Shown here: one piece after another, positions 27,013-33,719 of the stretch
Layout: each line of letters opens with the position of its first letter
Position numbering within the stretch: the stretch's first letter is position 1
From: Bacteroidota bacterium
Lineage (GTDB): Bacteria > Bacteroidota > Bacteroidia > Flavobacteriales > Weeksellaceae
DNA: 64,000 nt
NCBI GenBank assembly: GCA_023386965.1
Contig: JAEWIR010000046.1
Coordinates: 252,978-316,977, forward strand
Direction: 5' to 3'
Program-made: the position numbers and the translations under genes
Notes under the pieces: generated by a model
The model's input: only the letters and a program-made list of their open reading frames with translations
Database searches by the model: none
Told to the model about the DNA's origin: nothing

Positions 27013-27046
27013 AAATAAAAAAAAGTTGAGGAATTTCTTCCTCAAC
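27013..27046 (-). terminator. Terminator of the curli operon
   Basis: On the minus strand GTTGAGGAA / TTCCTCAAC (9 bp, 4-nt loop) is followed by eight Ts, just after the last gene of the operon. Confidence 0.85.
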
Positions 27047-27060
27047 TCCCCTTGAAAACA

Positions 27061-28560
27061 TCACTCCCAATCCGGCATTTCTGCGTTCGGGAATAAAGCT
27101 GTTCGTGTATTATCCTGCAGGTTGATTTTGTAGATATTCCTGGGGGATATATTATCGTTGGATGTGTTGGTAAAGATGATTTCGGCATTATTTGGTGAGA
27201 ATCGCGGATCCAGGTCATTAGTACCGCTCGCTTTTGAAGTGACCGCAGACCAGTCCTTGCGCGTATCATTCTGCAGATTATATACAAAAATGCGGGTGTC
27301 CAGCTGGCGGTAACTTGGTTCCTGATGTCCGGAGACATCATAGGTATAAAGCAGCTGATTTCCGTCAACCGAGAAATTCAGACCACCTGCTGCTCCGGAT
27401 ACATTCTGAAGTACGGTTGTTTGTGTATTTCCTGCCATATCTATCACATAAATCTTCACATTGTACCCGTGCGCATCGTTTGTTTTTATAGCAATCTTGC
27501 TGCCGTCATGACTCCAGTCACACTCCGTAATAAAGCTGCCGTCAGGGGTAGTGTAGATGAGTTGCAGTCCACTGCCGTCTTTGTTTATTCTGTATAAATT
27601 ATTGAAGTTTGGGTAAATGAATTCCTGGACGTTGCTTTTCCAGGCGAAATCCAGTTCGGTATTATTGAAGCCAGCCACAGGAACAGTTGTTACCTGAAAA
27701 ACATCAGAGCCGTCCGGCTTCGCGGTGAAGAGGTGAACATTTCCTCCTACATTCCTCAGGAATGCTACCAAACCGGCATTCTGGTTGAGACGGGGGCGGA
27801 AGCTGCTGAGTGTTGTAGGCGTCAGGCTGAAGTTGACATTGGTCTCATTGGACGAAACAATATAGTAATTGCCATTGCTGTTCTTTTTTACATAATGAAA
27901 ACGATTGTTGGGCATTGCGCTCGTCTTGAAGCGGAACACTGTGCTGTTCGCCGGAGGATTTACGCCGTCACTCACCGATACCTGCCAGTAATAGGTAACT
28001 CCGTATTTAAGATTCTCCAGATAGTAATGCTTCGCAGTAAGGTCATTGATTTCGATAATATTCTGGTCGAAGTCATTTTTTACGGTTAGCTTATATTTTA
28101 AGACGTCGGTGGAATCGGGATCAGAACTTGTCCACGACAGGTCCACAGCGAGTGGCTGGTCTACAGCATTGTCTATAGGACTCACGAGCTGAGGTACTGT
28201 GGGTGGCGAGTTAGTAGAAGTATCGTCACTCATTTCAAAGACAATTGAAACGGTTTGCTGATCGTTCTTTAAATTCACTCCCTGCAGGCTGGCCAGATAA
28301 CCAGATATCTCCGCGCGAACAGAATAATCACCAATCGGCACATTTTCTATCAGGAAAGAACCGTCGTCTTTTGTGAAAACCGTTTCAGTGGACGGACTCG
28401 TACTTACTTTTACATTTTTAAGTGGCTGATTGGTGCCCTTTTTTATTACGGTTCCTTTTATGGAGCCTGACTGTGCCTTATCAATTAGATCCTCGCTGCA
28501 TGATGTTAATCCGAAGACCAGCAGGAATGCAAAAAATGTATGTAGAATGATATTTTTCAT
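27061..28560 (-). CDS. Lipoprotein with regulatory-like, Fn3 and beta-propeller domains, last gene of curli operon
   Basis: 499 residues. Lipobox GLTSC (Cys21). Residues about 33-110 form a CarboxypepD_reg-like sandwich (GSIKGTVIKKGTNQPLKNVKV, then GSFLIENVPIGDYSVRAEISGY). Residues about 120-212 are Fn3-like (LSWTSSDPDSTDVLKYKL, YYWQVSVSDG). Residues about 225-499 are a TolB/WD40-like propeller with repeated blades (FTAKPDGSDVFQVT, YRINKDGSGLQLIY, CDWSHDGSKIAI, DPRFSPNNAEIIFT). It begins 5 nt after csgG. It has no counterpart in the enterobacterial csg operons and is probably a membrane-anchored accessory of the curli apparatus. Confidence 0.85.
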   Translation of the reverse strand: MKNIILHTFFAFLLVFGLTSCSEDLIDKAQSGSIKGTVIKKGTNQPLKNVKVSTSPSTETVFTKDDGSFLIENVPIGDYSVRAEISGYLASLQGVNLKNDQQTVSIVFEMSDDTSTNSPPTVPQLVSPIDNAVDQPLAVDLSWTSSDPDSTDVLKYKLTVKNDFDQNIIEINDLTAKHYYLENLKYGVTYYWQVSVSDGVNPPANSTVFRFKTSAMPNNRFHYVKKNSNGNYYIVSSNETNVNFSLTPTTLSSFRPRLNQNAGLVAFLRNVGGNVHLFTAKPDGSDVFQVTTVPVAGFNNTELDFAWKSNVQEFIYPNFNNLYRINKDGSGLQLIYTTPDGSFITECDWSHDGSKIAIKTNDAHGYNVKIYVIDMAGNTQTTVLQNVSGAAGGLNFSVDGNQLLYTYDVSGHQEPSYRQLDTRIFVYNLQNDTRKDWSAVTSKASGTNDLDPRFSPNNAEIIFTNTSNDNISPRNIYKINLQDNTRTALFPNAEMPDWE

Positions 28561-28565
28561 GATTG

Positions 28566-29936
28566 TTATTTTTTGATTTTTTTGTTGCCGAAGTAAAGAT
28601 TTAAACCTACGCCCACACGCACACCGTGATCGTTTCGTGAACCTTGAACCATACCGTCCCAGTCGTCCGAAAACCCAAGGTCATACTGAGTCATCAACCT
28701 CACAGCCAGACTGCGGCTCATCAGGTATTCCAGACCTCCTCCAAGCTGGGCTTTATAGCGTACATCATCCGGAAGCATCATCATACCTGCCCCCGCATAT
28801 ATGAATGGTGAGAACTTATATCTTGGCATCATCAGGTATTCCAGGTTAAACTCTGAGGTGATACCAGATCTTTTCAGGATACCGGTATTTTCCATAGTGA
28901 CAACTCCACCGTTCAGCTCAGCATTCAGGTGGTCAGTCAGAAAGCGCTTGTAGCCAATTTTTCCACCGAAGGTGGTTTTGGAGCCAGTGTAATCTCCTTT
29001 AATCTGATAGGCTTCGCCATATCCAAAAACCGCATTTCGGGGTCGTTGTATGGCATGTGCACTGCCTTCAGCGAATCGTTCACTGTTCACTTTTGTCTCG
29101 TTTTTATAGGCGGCGATAATAGCAGCAAAATCATTGGGGTCTTTAAGTTTATTGGACCACAGATTGTCCTGTACCCCTTCCACGATGAGAGACAGTACTG
29201 CTTTTTCAATGGCTTCGGTGACTGCCAGGTGTACCGGTTCATTCTGAGTAATTCCGATATCGGATTCCAGAAGCCGTTCGGTATCGATAAACCTGAAAAA
29301 ATTGCCGTTTACACTGGTTGAGAGGATGGTCTTTGAGGTATAAACCGTTTTAAGGATTTCCCCTGTAGAGGTAGATACCGCACGCAGATAAACAGTAATT
29401 CTGTCCTGTCTGTATTGTGCGCTGGCTCCTAAGCCAAAGTATCTGGCGCCTACACCACCGGTCATTACATTAGTATCATAGGAGATTACACCACCTTCCA
29501 GAATAACTCCTGCAAACAGCAGGGGCGGTAAACTTGGTCCATCATTTTCATTACCGGAATACTCCTTACGTGTACTGCGTATGATCTGTCTTTCGTTAAG
29601 TAAGTTTCCAATGTTTTCTCTTTCAATAGCCTTGAACCAGCGGCTGTCCTCCAGCGCTTTTAATAAGATGGTGGTGGTTCCCTGAGGTATCGCTGTACTC
29701 CAGCTGGCTCCGTTTTCAGCAGCTTTGTACTGTCCGGTTTGGTCTCGGAATTTATAGACTCCTACAACCACTCTGTCCTTGGGTGCCGGTAAATTCCTGA
29801 TTTCAGGTGTGTACGGGGTGATTTCGCCCATTGTAGATCTTTCCCTGTCGGTTGGTATGCTGAACAAGGTGCAGCCCACAAGGAAGAGTGATACAAGGCA
29901 TAGCGATGCCTGCTTTATTTGATGATATGTTTTCAT
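28566..29936 (-). CDS. csgG: Curli secretion channel CsgG with C-terminal beta-barrel-like extension
   Basis: 456 residues against about 277 in E. coli CsgG. Lipobox LVGC (Cys22). Residues about 45-290 are the CsgG/HfaB domain: RVVVGVYKFRDQTGQYK, SWFKA-type DSRWFKAIERENIGNLLNERQI, ILEGGVISYDTNVMTGGVGARYFG and the pore-strand segments, ending AVTEAIEKAVLSLIVEG. Residues about 305-456 are extra: alternating strands such as TFGGKIGYKRFLTDHLNAEL, FSPFIYAGAGMMM and VRVGVGLNLYFG, as in an eight-strand outer-membrane barrel. CsgG forms the nonameric outer-membrane pore for curlins. It follows csgF by 17 nt. Confidence 0.93.
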   Translation of the reverse strand: MKTYHQIKQASLCLVSLFLVGCTLFSIPTDRERSTMGEITPYTPEIRNLPAPKDRVVVGVYKFRDQTGQYKAAENGASWSTAIPQGTTTILLKALEDSRWFKAIERENIGNLLNERQIIRSTRKEYSGNENDGPSLPPLLFAGVILEGGVISYDTNVMTGGVGARYFGLGASAQYRQDRITVYLRAVSTSTGEILKTVYTSKTILSTSVNGNFFRFIDTERLLESDIGITQNEPVHLAVTEAIEKAVLSLIVEGVQDNLWSNKLKDPNDFAAIIAAYKNETKVNSERFAEGSAHAIQRPRNAVFGYGEAYQIKGDYTGSKTTFGGKIGYKRFLTDHLNAELNGGVVTMENTGILKRSGITSEFNLEYLMMPRYKFSPFIYAGAGMMMLPDDVRYKAQLGGGLEYLMSRSLAVRLMTQYDLGFSDDWDGMVQGSRNDHGVRVGVGLNLYFGNKKIKK

Positions 29937-29953
29937 GGGTTTTCAAGTTTTGT

Positions 29954-30364
29954 TTAGCTGCCGGGGATAAGAATCTCAGACTGTTCCCCTGTGCTGGTAT
30001 TCAGGATGTTGATAAGAAGTCCCTGGCCTGTCTGAATGACTTCCAGGTACATGGAGCCAAAAACGTAAGTGCCGGGCTTTAGATCGCCGTCACCAAATTG
30101 GTCACCCATCAGTTTTCTGGATATTTCATTAAGTAACTGACGGTTAAGGTTTTCCGTGAAATTGTTTAAGGAATTTAGGGAGGATAGACCTCTGCTGCCA
30201 GTGGAGTTGTCGAACTGATTTTGTGCGCTCGCGGAACTCTGAAGCCATTGGTAGTTGAAAGTTTCACCGCCGAAGGCCGGATTGATTGGTTTATATACAA
30301 ACTGCTGTGCCTGTATAGTTCCTGCAGCACAAAGGATGAGGATCAGGTAAAGTATTTTTTTCAT
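29954..30364 (-). CDS. csgF: Curli assembly factor CsgF
   Basis: 136 residues with a signal peptide ending at IQAQ. The mature N-terminus, FVYKPINPAFGGETFN, then the QWLQSSASAQNQF helix, matches the CsgF segment that plugs into the CsgG vestibule (Y-x-P-x-N-P-x-FGG). The C-terminal part (GTYVFGSMYLEVIQTGQGLLINILN, then GEQSEILIP) matches the beta-rich CsgF domain. CsgF works at the cell surface with the nucleator CsgB. It sits 6 nt after csgE. Confidence 0.93.
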   Translation of the reverse strand: MKKILYLILILCAAGTIQAQQFVYKPINPAFGGETFNYQWLQSSASAQNQFDNSTGSRGLSSLNSLNNFTENLNRQLLNEISRKLMGDQFGDGDLKPGTYVFGSMYLEVIQTGQGLLINILNTSTGEQSEILIPGS

Positions 30365-30370
30365 GATTTG

Positions 30371-31093
30371 TCAATATTTAAATTCGCGGTCGCGCAGACT
30401 TTGTTTGGCATTATAGTCTGCCAAATAGTTTAAAGCATTTTGTGCTTCGGAATCCAGAGCTTCCTCATCAGGTGTGGACAGAAAACTGTAAATCACCTGA
30501 TCGTCCACTGTTACGTTGATCCTGCTGTTGCGTCCAAAGGAGGGGAGTTCTGTAATCATTACAGTACCATCATACTTTTCCGGAATCTGATTGTATTTCT
30601 TAAAAAAGGATTCATAAAACAGCTGTCCCATTCGTGTCTTGGTTTCATCGATCGTAAGCCCGCTTAACTCCAGGTCTTTCTCCGGTATATACATCACCTC
30701 TGCTGCAAACTGGCCGGCATTGATTTCAAGGCTGTCTTTTGCGATAGTACGGTCAGATTCTTCATCTTTTAAAAAAAGATACACTTTTAGTCCGTCTTTC
30801 TCTGCCAAATGAACATCTGTTTCAGAGAGAATCCTGGTTTCATTAGGTTTCAGTGAGAATTTCCCACTCTGCTTATTGGATGAGGTTCCAGATTTTCCTT
30901 TTTTAAGGGTAATAAGAATATAATTAAGGTCTTTAAATGTTTGGGAGGAGCTTACGGCTGCTGCCTTTATCTTCACCCGACCTTCGTTGGTTTCTGTTAT
31001 TATTTTTCCTGTTATTCCTTCAGTCTCCTGTGCCTGAAGAGATATGCAGAGAAAAAAAACACTCAGAACTGCAAAGAGAGTTTTCATTTTCAA
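30371..31093 (-). CDS. csgE: Curli chaperone CsgE with N-terminal CsgH-like domain
   Basis: 240 residues, about twice the size of E. coli CsgE. Signal peptide 1-22. Residues about 140-230 are CsgE: LELSGLTIDETKTRMGQLFY, ESFFKKYNQIPEKY, RINVTVDDQVIYSFLS and DSEAQNALNYLADY. Residues about 25-125 are a separate beta-sandwich-like domain with LKKGKSGTSSNKQSGKFSLK and NETRILS, close to the pattern of CsgH, the alphaproteobacterial curlin chaperone (LRKSG...QSGEF...LS, from memory). CsgE caps the CsgG pore on the periplasmic side and hands over curlin. Here a curlin-holding domain appears fused in cis. It starts 5 nt after csgB. Confidence 0.9.
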   Translation of the reverse strand: MKMKTLFAVLSVFFLCISLQAQETEGITGKIITETNEGRVKIKAAAVSSSQTFKDLNYILITLKKGKSGTSSNKQSGKFSLKPNETRILSETDVHLAEKDGLKVYLFLKDEESDRTIAKDSLEINAGQFAAEVMYIPEKDLELSGLTIDETKTRMGQLFYESFFKKYNQIPEKYDGTVMITELPSFGRNSRINVTVDDQVIYSFLSTPDEEALDSEAQNALNYLADYNAKQSLRDREFKY

Positions 31094-31098
31094 GGGTT

Positions 31099-31500
31099 TT
31101 AGTTGTTTCTCATAAGTATGGTCATGTCATTGGCATTAATATTCATCTTCATTCCGTCTGAGATACTGTTGCTGCCATCAATCTGGATCAGATTGTTAGA
31201 ACCACGTATTAAGATGTCGGCTTTTCCAGGATACGAATTGGTATTCTGAAATAGAGTGGTATTATTATCTCCCAGCTGCAGGATAGAGACTCTTGCCCCA
31301 CCATTGTCTGATATCTCAATCAAGTTGTTGTCACCGATTTGTGTAGCTATCGATAGCGATGCAGGTTTCAGACTGGCTTTTGCAATTTGGCTGTAATAAT
31401 CCATTACGTTGTTACTGTTGATCTCGAACATAGGAACTTCCTGCGCACGATATAGCTGTAAGGTCAGCACAAATAAAATGAAAGTAATTGCTCTTTTCAT
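31099..31500 (-). CDS. csgB: Minor curlin, probable nucleator CsgB
   Basis: 133 residues from the ATG at 31500 (signal peptide ending near YRAQ); an alternative start 21 nt upstream would displace the signal. Curlin-type units are visible but sparse and degenerate: IATQIGDNNLIEISDN, VSILQLGDNNTTLFQN, ILIRGSNNLIQIDGSN, MNINANDMTILMRNN. Fewer Q/N ladder positions than CsgA and co-transcription with csgE-F-G point to the nucleator rather than the major subunit; this assignment is by context. Confidence 0.8.
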   Translation of the reverse strand: MKRAITFILFVLTLQLYRAQEVPMFEINSNNVMDYYSQIAKASLKPASLSIATQIGDNNLIEISDNGGARVSILQLGDNNTTLFQNTNSYPGKADILIRGSNNLIQIDGSNSISDGMKMNINANDMTILMRNN

Positions 31501-31585
31501 GATAGTAAGTATTTGGGCCATGAGTGACCATAAAAACTTCAGTTGACTTAGGCGATTGTTGGCCTATGATTTCGACTCAAAACCA

Positions 31586-31741
31586 TTAAATGAAGTTGTT
31601 TTTACAATGAATTTTCATTTTGGTGTAATATGCTCCATGGACGGACTCATAAAAATGCTCCCTGTTTAATTGTTGGGGAAACTTTGTATTGGCAGATATT
31701 AAATCTGGTGGTCCCAATGTTCTTTGTGTTGTTTTTTTCAT
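31586..31741 (-). CDS. Possible 51-residue gene at the head of the csgB operon
   Basis: An ATG at 31741 opens 51 codons (MKKTTQRTLGPPD...) ending in TAA at 31586, 85 nt before csgB. It lies exactly downstream of the operon promoter, and its ATG context (AAACATGAAAAAA) matches that of csgA. The product has no signal peptide and no curlin repeat, and I recognise no family. It could be a leader peptide, a small curli factor or chance; an internal ATG codes MKIHCKNNFI. Confidence 0.3.
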   Translation of the reverse strand: MKKTTQRTLGPPDLISANTKFPQQLNREHFYESVHGAYYTKMKIHCKNNFI

Positions 31742-31774
31742 GTTTTCAAAGGTTTAAGGGTTAGTTTGTTATCA

Positions 31775-31840
31775 CAAATTTAGCTGCTAAAGCTAAATGG
31801 CAAATCCCCCGTGACTGGTAGTTGGTAAATATCCCCGAAA
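31775..31840 (-). promoter_or_regulatory. Promoter of csgB-csgE-csgF-csgG operon with upstream motif
   Basis: -7 box TAAATTTG at 31775-31782 and -33 TTTG at 31801-31804, spacer 18 nt. The spacer contains inverted arms TTTAGC / GCTAAA (31779-31797). TTTCGGGGA lies at 31832-31840. The start of the message has AACAAACTAACC. All but the spacer repeat recur at csgA. Confidence 0.7.
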
Positions 31841-31930
31841 ACAATTAGATTAGGAAGTAAAAGCCCTAAAAAGCACTCGAAAAGGACAGTGTTTCGCCAA
31901 GTAGCTTAATGTTAAATCTTAAAGAGATTG

Positions 31931-31955
31931 ATTGTCGCAGGCGCGGCAATTTTTT
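31931..31955 (+). terminator. Orphan plus-strand terminator between csgB and csgA
   Basis: ATTGTCGC / GCGGCAAT (8 bp, one G:U) with loop AGGC, then five to six Ts on the plus strand. No plus-strand gene precedes it. Confidence 0.6.
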
Positions 31956-32004
31956 ATATCAAATAAGCAGTATGACAAGGGCGGAACCCCTACATATCCA
32001 GGCG

Positions 32005-32034
32005 TAAAAAATCCGTCCCAAACTGAGACGGATT
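32005..32034 (-). terminator. Terminator of csgA
   Basis: On the minus strand AATCCGTCTCA / TGGGACGGATT with loop GTT, then TTTT, 23 nt after the csgA stop. Confidence 0.85.
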
Positions 32035-32056
32035 CGCAATTTATCAACAGGATTAA

Positions 32057-32716
32057 TTAATCCATCTGTGTAACCTTCATTACATTTCCGGTACCGTTTT
32101 GGAAACCAGTGTGCGATTGACTTGTACCCATTTGATCAAGCTTAGCATCATTAAAGTAACCATCCTGACGGTGGAAGCTGACATTAGAATTACCAGTCTG
32201 CCAGTTTATTAAACTGTTATCATTACCAAACTGCTCACCAGTTGTTACGTTACCAATAGTATACTGTTGTGACCCTGCATAGTTTCTTTCCCCCTGTTGA
32301 GTCATGTACGATCTGTTAGTAGTGTCCCACTGGTATTGTTCAATTTCATTGTTATTACCGTTTTGTCTGCTCCATGCTATCTGGCCACCAATTGCCTGCT
32401 TTTGATTAACTTTGGCATAATTCCCAACACCCACTTGCCAAGTATCGTTGCTGTTGTCATTTCCTTCCTGATCAATTTCAACAGTGTTGCTTGTGCCTTG
32501 GCTTACGGAAACGTTGCGGTTGTATGTACCGTCCTGTGCGATCCCTGCAATGTTGGTAGTACCATCCTGCAACGAATTGTTATTGTTTTGCCACCCATCC
32601 TGCAAAACATTGGTAGTGTTTCCATTTCCATACTGTCTGGAATAATCAACATTTGCTTGTGCGTAAGTAAAACCTACTGCCAGTAGTGCCACTGCACCTG
32701 TAACTAATTTTTTCAT
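32057..32716 (-). CDS. csgA: Major curlin subunit CsgA
   Basis: 219 residues, signal peptide to about residue 20 (FTYAQ). The rest is a Q/N/G-rich ladder with a clear period of about 11 residues, each unit of form Q-x-G-x-x-N-x5: QDGWQNNNNSL, QDGTTNIAGIA, QDGTYNRNVSVS, QGTSNTVEID, QEGNDNSNDTW, QVGVGNYAKVN and so on, roughly thirteen units. E. coli CsgA has five repeats of about 22 residues, i.e. ten such half-units, so this fibre core is somewhat longer. Secreted through CsgG and assembled on CsgB into surface amyloid for biofilm. It has its own promoter and terminator. Confidence 0.95.
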   Translation of the reverse strand: MKKLVTGAVALLAVGFTYAQANVDYSRQYGNGNTTNVLQDGWQNNNNSLQDGTTNIAGIAQDGTYNRNVSVSQGTSNTVEIDQEGNDNSNDTWQVGVGNYAKVNQKQAIGGQIAWSRQNGNNNEIEQYQWDTTNRSYMTQQGERNYAGSQQYTIGNVTTGEQFGNDNSLINWQTGNSNVSFHRQDGYFNDAKLDQMGTSQSHTGFQNGTGNVMKVTQMD

Positions 32717-32748
32717 GTTTAAAAAATTTATTTGGTTAGTTTGTGTTA

Positions 32749-32846
32749 CAAATGTAGTCCCGCCTAGAACACTGCAAATCCCTGTTAATCAGTATTTCCA
32801 AAATATCAGTGAAAGCGCTTAGGTGTATCGGGTTATTTCCCCGAAA
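32749..32846 (-). promoter_or_regulatory. Promoter of csgA with upstream motif
   Basis: -7 box TACATTTG at 32749-32756, -33 TTTG at 32775-32778 (spacer 18 nt), preceded by GGGA as at the csgB operon. TTTCGGGGA lies at 32838-32846, 32 bp further upstream than at csgB, i.e. about three helical turns. The start of the message has ACACAAACTAACC. Confidence 0.7.
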
Positions 32847-32900
32847 TCCATTAGTCAATTTTTAACTAGATGATTTTGCAGTTGTTACATTATGAAGCAC

Positions 32901-32946
32901 TTAAGTGATTAGCAGTCTAAACAGCTTTTGTTTAGAATTCACTTAA
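32901..32946. repeat. Nested inverted repeat upstream of csgA
   Basis: Outer arms TTAAGTGA (32901-32908) and TCACTTAA (32939-32946) enclose inner arms TCTAAAC (32916-32922) and GTTTAGA (32930-32936). No T run follows, so it is not an ordinary terminator; it may be an operator region between csgA and tetR. Confidence 0.5.
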
Positions 32947-33057
32947 TCATGTACGATTTCTTGTTACAAAGAATTTTTTTAAAACAGGAAAAGGTCCAGG
33001 CCTGCAGATTAATTCAGTTTCCATCAACAAAATCTATTATAATTATTGTAAATAAAC

Positions 33058-33101
33058 TTGGAAACTTATTTGGTTTATTAGTTTCCAAATAAGTATCTTT
33101 G
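33058..33101 (+). promoter_or_regulatory. Promoter and inverted-repeat operator of the efflux operon
   Basis: -7 box TATCTTTG at 33094-33101. Two overlapping perfect inverted repeats cover the promoter: ACTTATTTGG (33064-33073) with CCAAATAAGT (33085-33094), and TTGGAAAC (33058-33065) with GTTTCCAA (33081-33088). This is a typical site for autoregulation by the TetR protein encoded next. Confidence 0.7.
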
Positions 33102-33119
33102 CCCCGTCAAAATCAAGAT

Positions 33120-33719
33120 ATGGATAGAAGTTTTTTGGAAAAGGTGGCAGAGTTGTTCATTGAGAATGGCGCGAAGACCCTTACAATGGATGATATCGCC
33201 CGGGAATTCGGGATGTCAAAGAAGACATTGTACCAAAAATATGCAACCAAGGAGGCTTTATTGGAGGATGTGCTGGAATATAAACTCACTGAAGTTATTG
33301 AGAAACTGAATAAGATGGATATGCAGGTGGAAAATGCGGTGGACCGTATGTACTGCCGAGACGAGGAGATCGAGAAAGCTGCCCGTTCCAATAATTCAGT
33401 TCTTATACGTCAGCTGCTGAAGTATTATCCTGCCATTTTTAATAAACATATGATGAATTTCTCAGAGAGGTTCACAGAAGTGCTTGTTCACAATATTGAA
33501 CGCGGCCGCGAACAGGGCTATTACCGCACGGATTTCGATGCCCCGCTTTATGCGAGTATTTATTTCCAGATGGTGATGTCTTATGACAGCTCGCCTTTTT
33601 TGGATACCGCTAAGACCAACAGTGCAGAGTACAGTAATGTAGCGCTTAACTTCTATATGAATGCCATTACCACCGAATTAGGAAAACAACAGTTAATTAA
33701 ATACAATCATATAAAATAA
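33120..33719 (+). CDS. TetR/AcrR family regulator of the efflux operon
   Basis: 199 residues from the ATG at 33120; an in-frame TTG upstream lies inside the -7 box and is rejected. The N-terminal helix-turn-helix reads LTMDDIAREFGMSKKTLYQKYATKEALL, the TetR signature. The C-terminal ligand domain is helical and unremarkable. It is the first gene of a four-gene efflux operon; its stop overlaps the ATG of the TolC gene (TAATG), so the two are translationally coupled. Probably a repressor released by an efflux substrate. Confidence 0.92.
   Translation: MDRSFLEKVAELFIENGAKTLTMDDIAREFGMSKKTLYQKYATKEALLEDVLEYKLTEVIEKLNKMDMQVENAVDRMYCRDEEIEKAARSNNSVLIRQLLKYYPAIFNKHMMNFSERFTEVLVHNIERGREQGYYRTDFDAPLYASIYFQMVMSYDSSPFLDTAKTNSAEYSNVALNFYMNAITTELGKQQLIKYNHIK

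Noticed and set aside
32057..32716. CRISPR-like repeat array in csgA
   Set aside because: The periodicity is a protein-level 11-residue curlin repeat with varied DNA, inside one reading frame.
33099..33119. TTG start for the TetR gene
   Set aside because: It is inside the -7 box TATCTTTG; the ATG at 33120 follows a proper leader.
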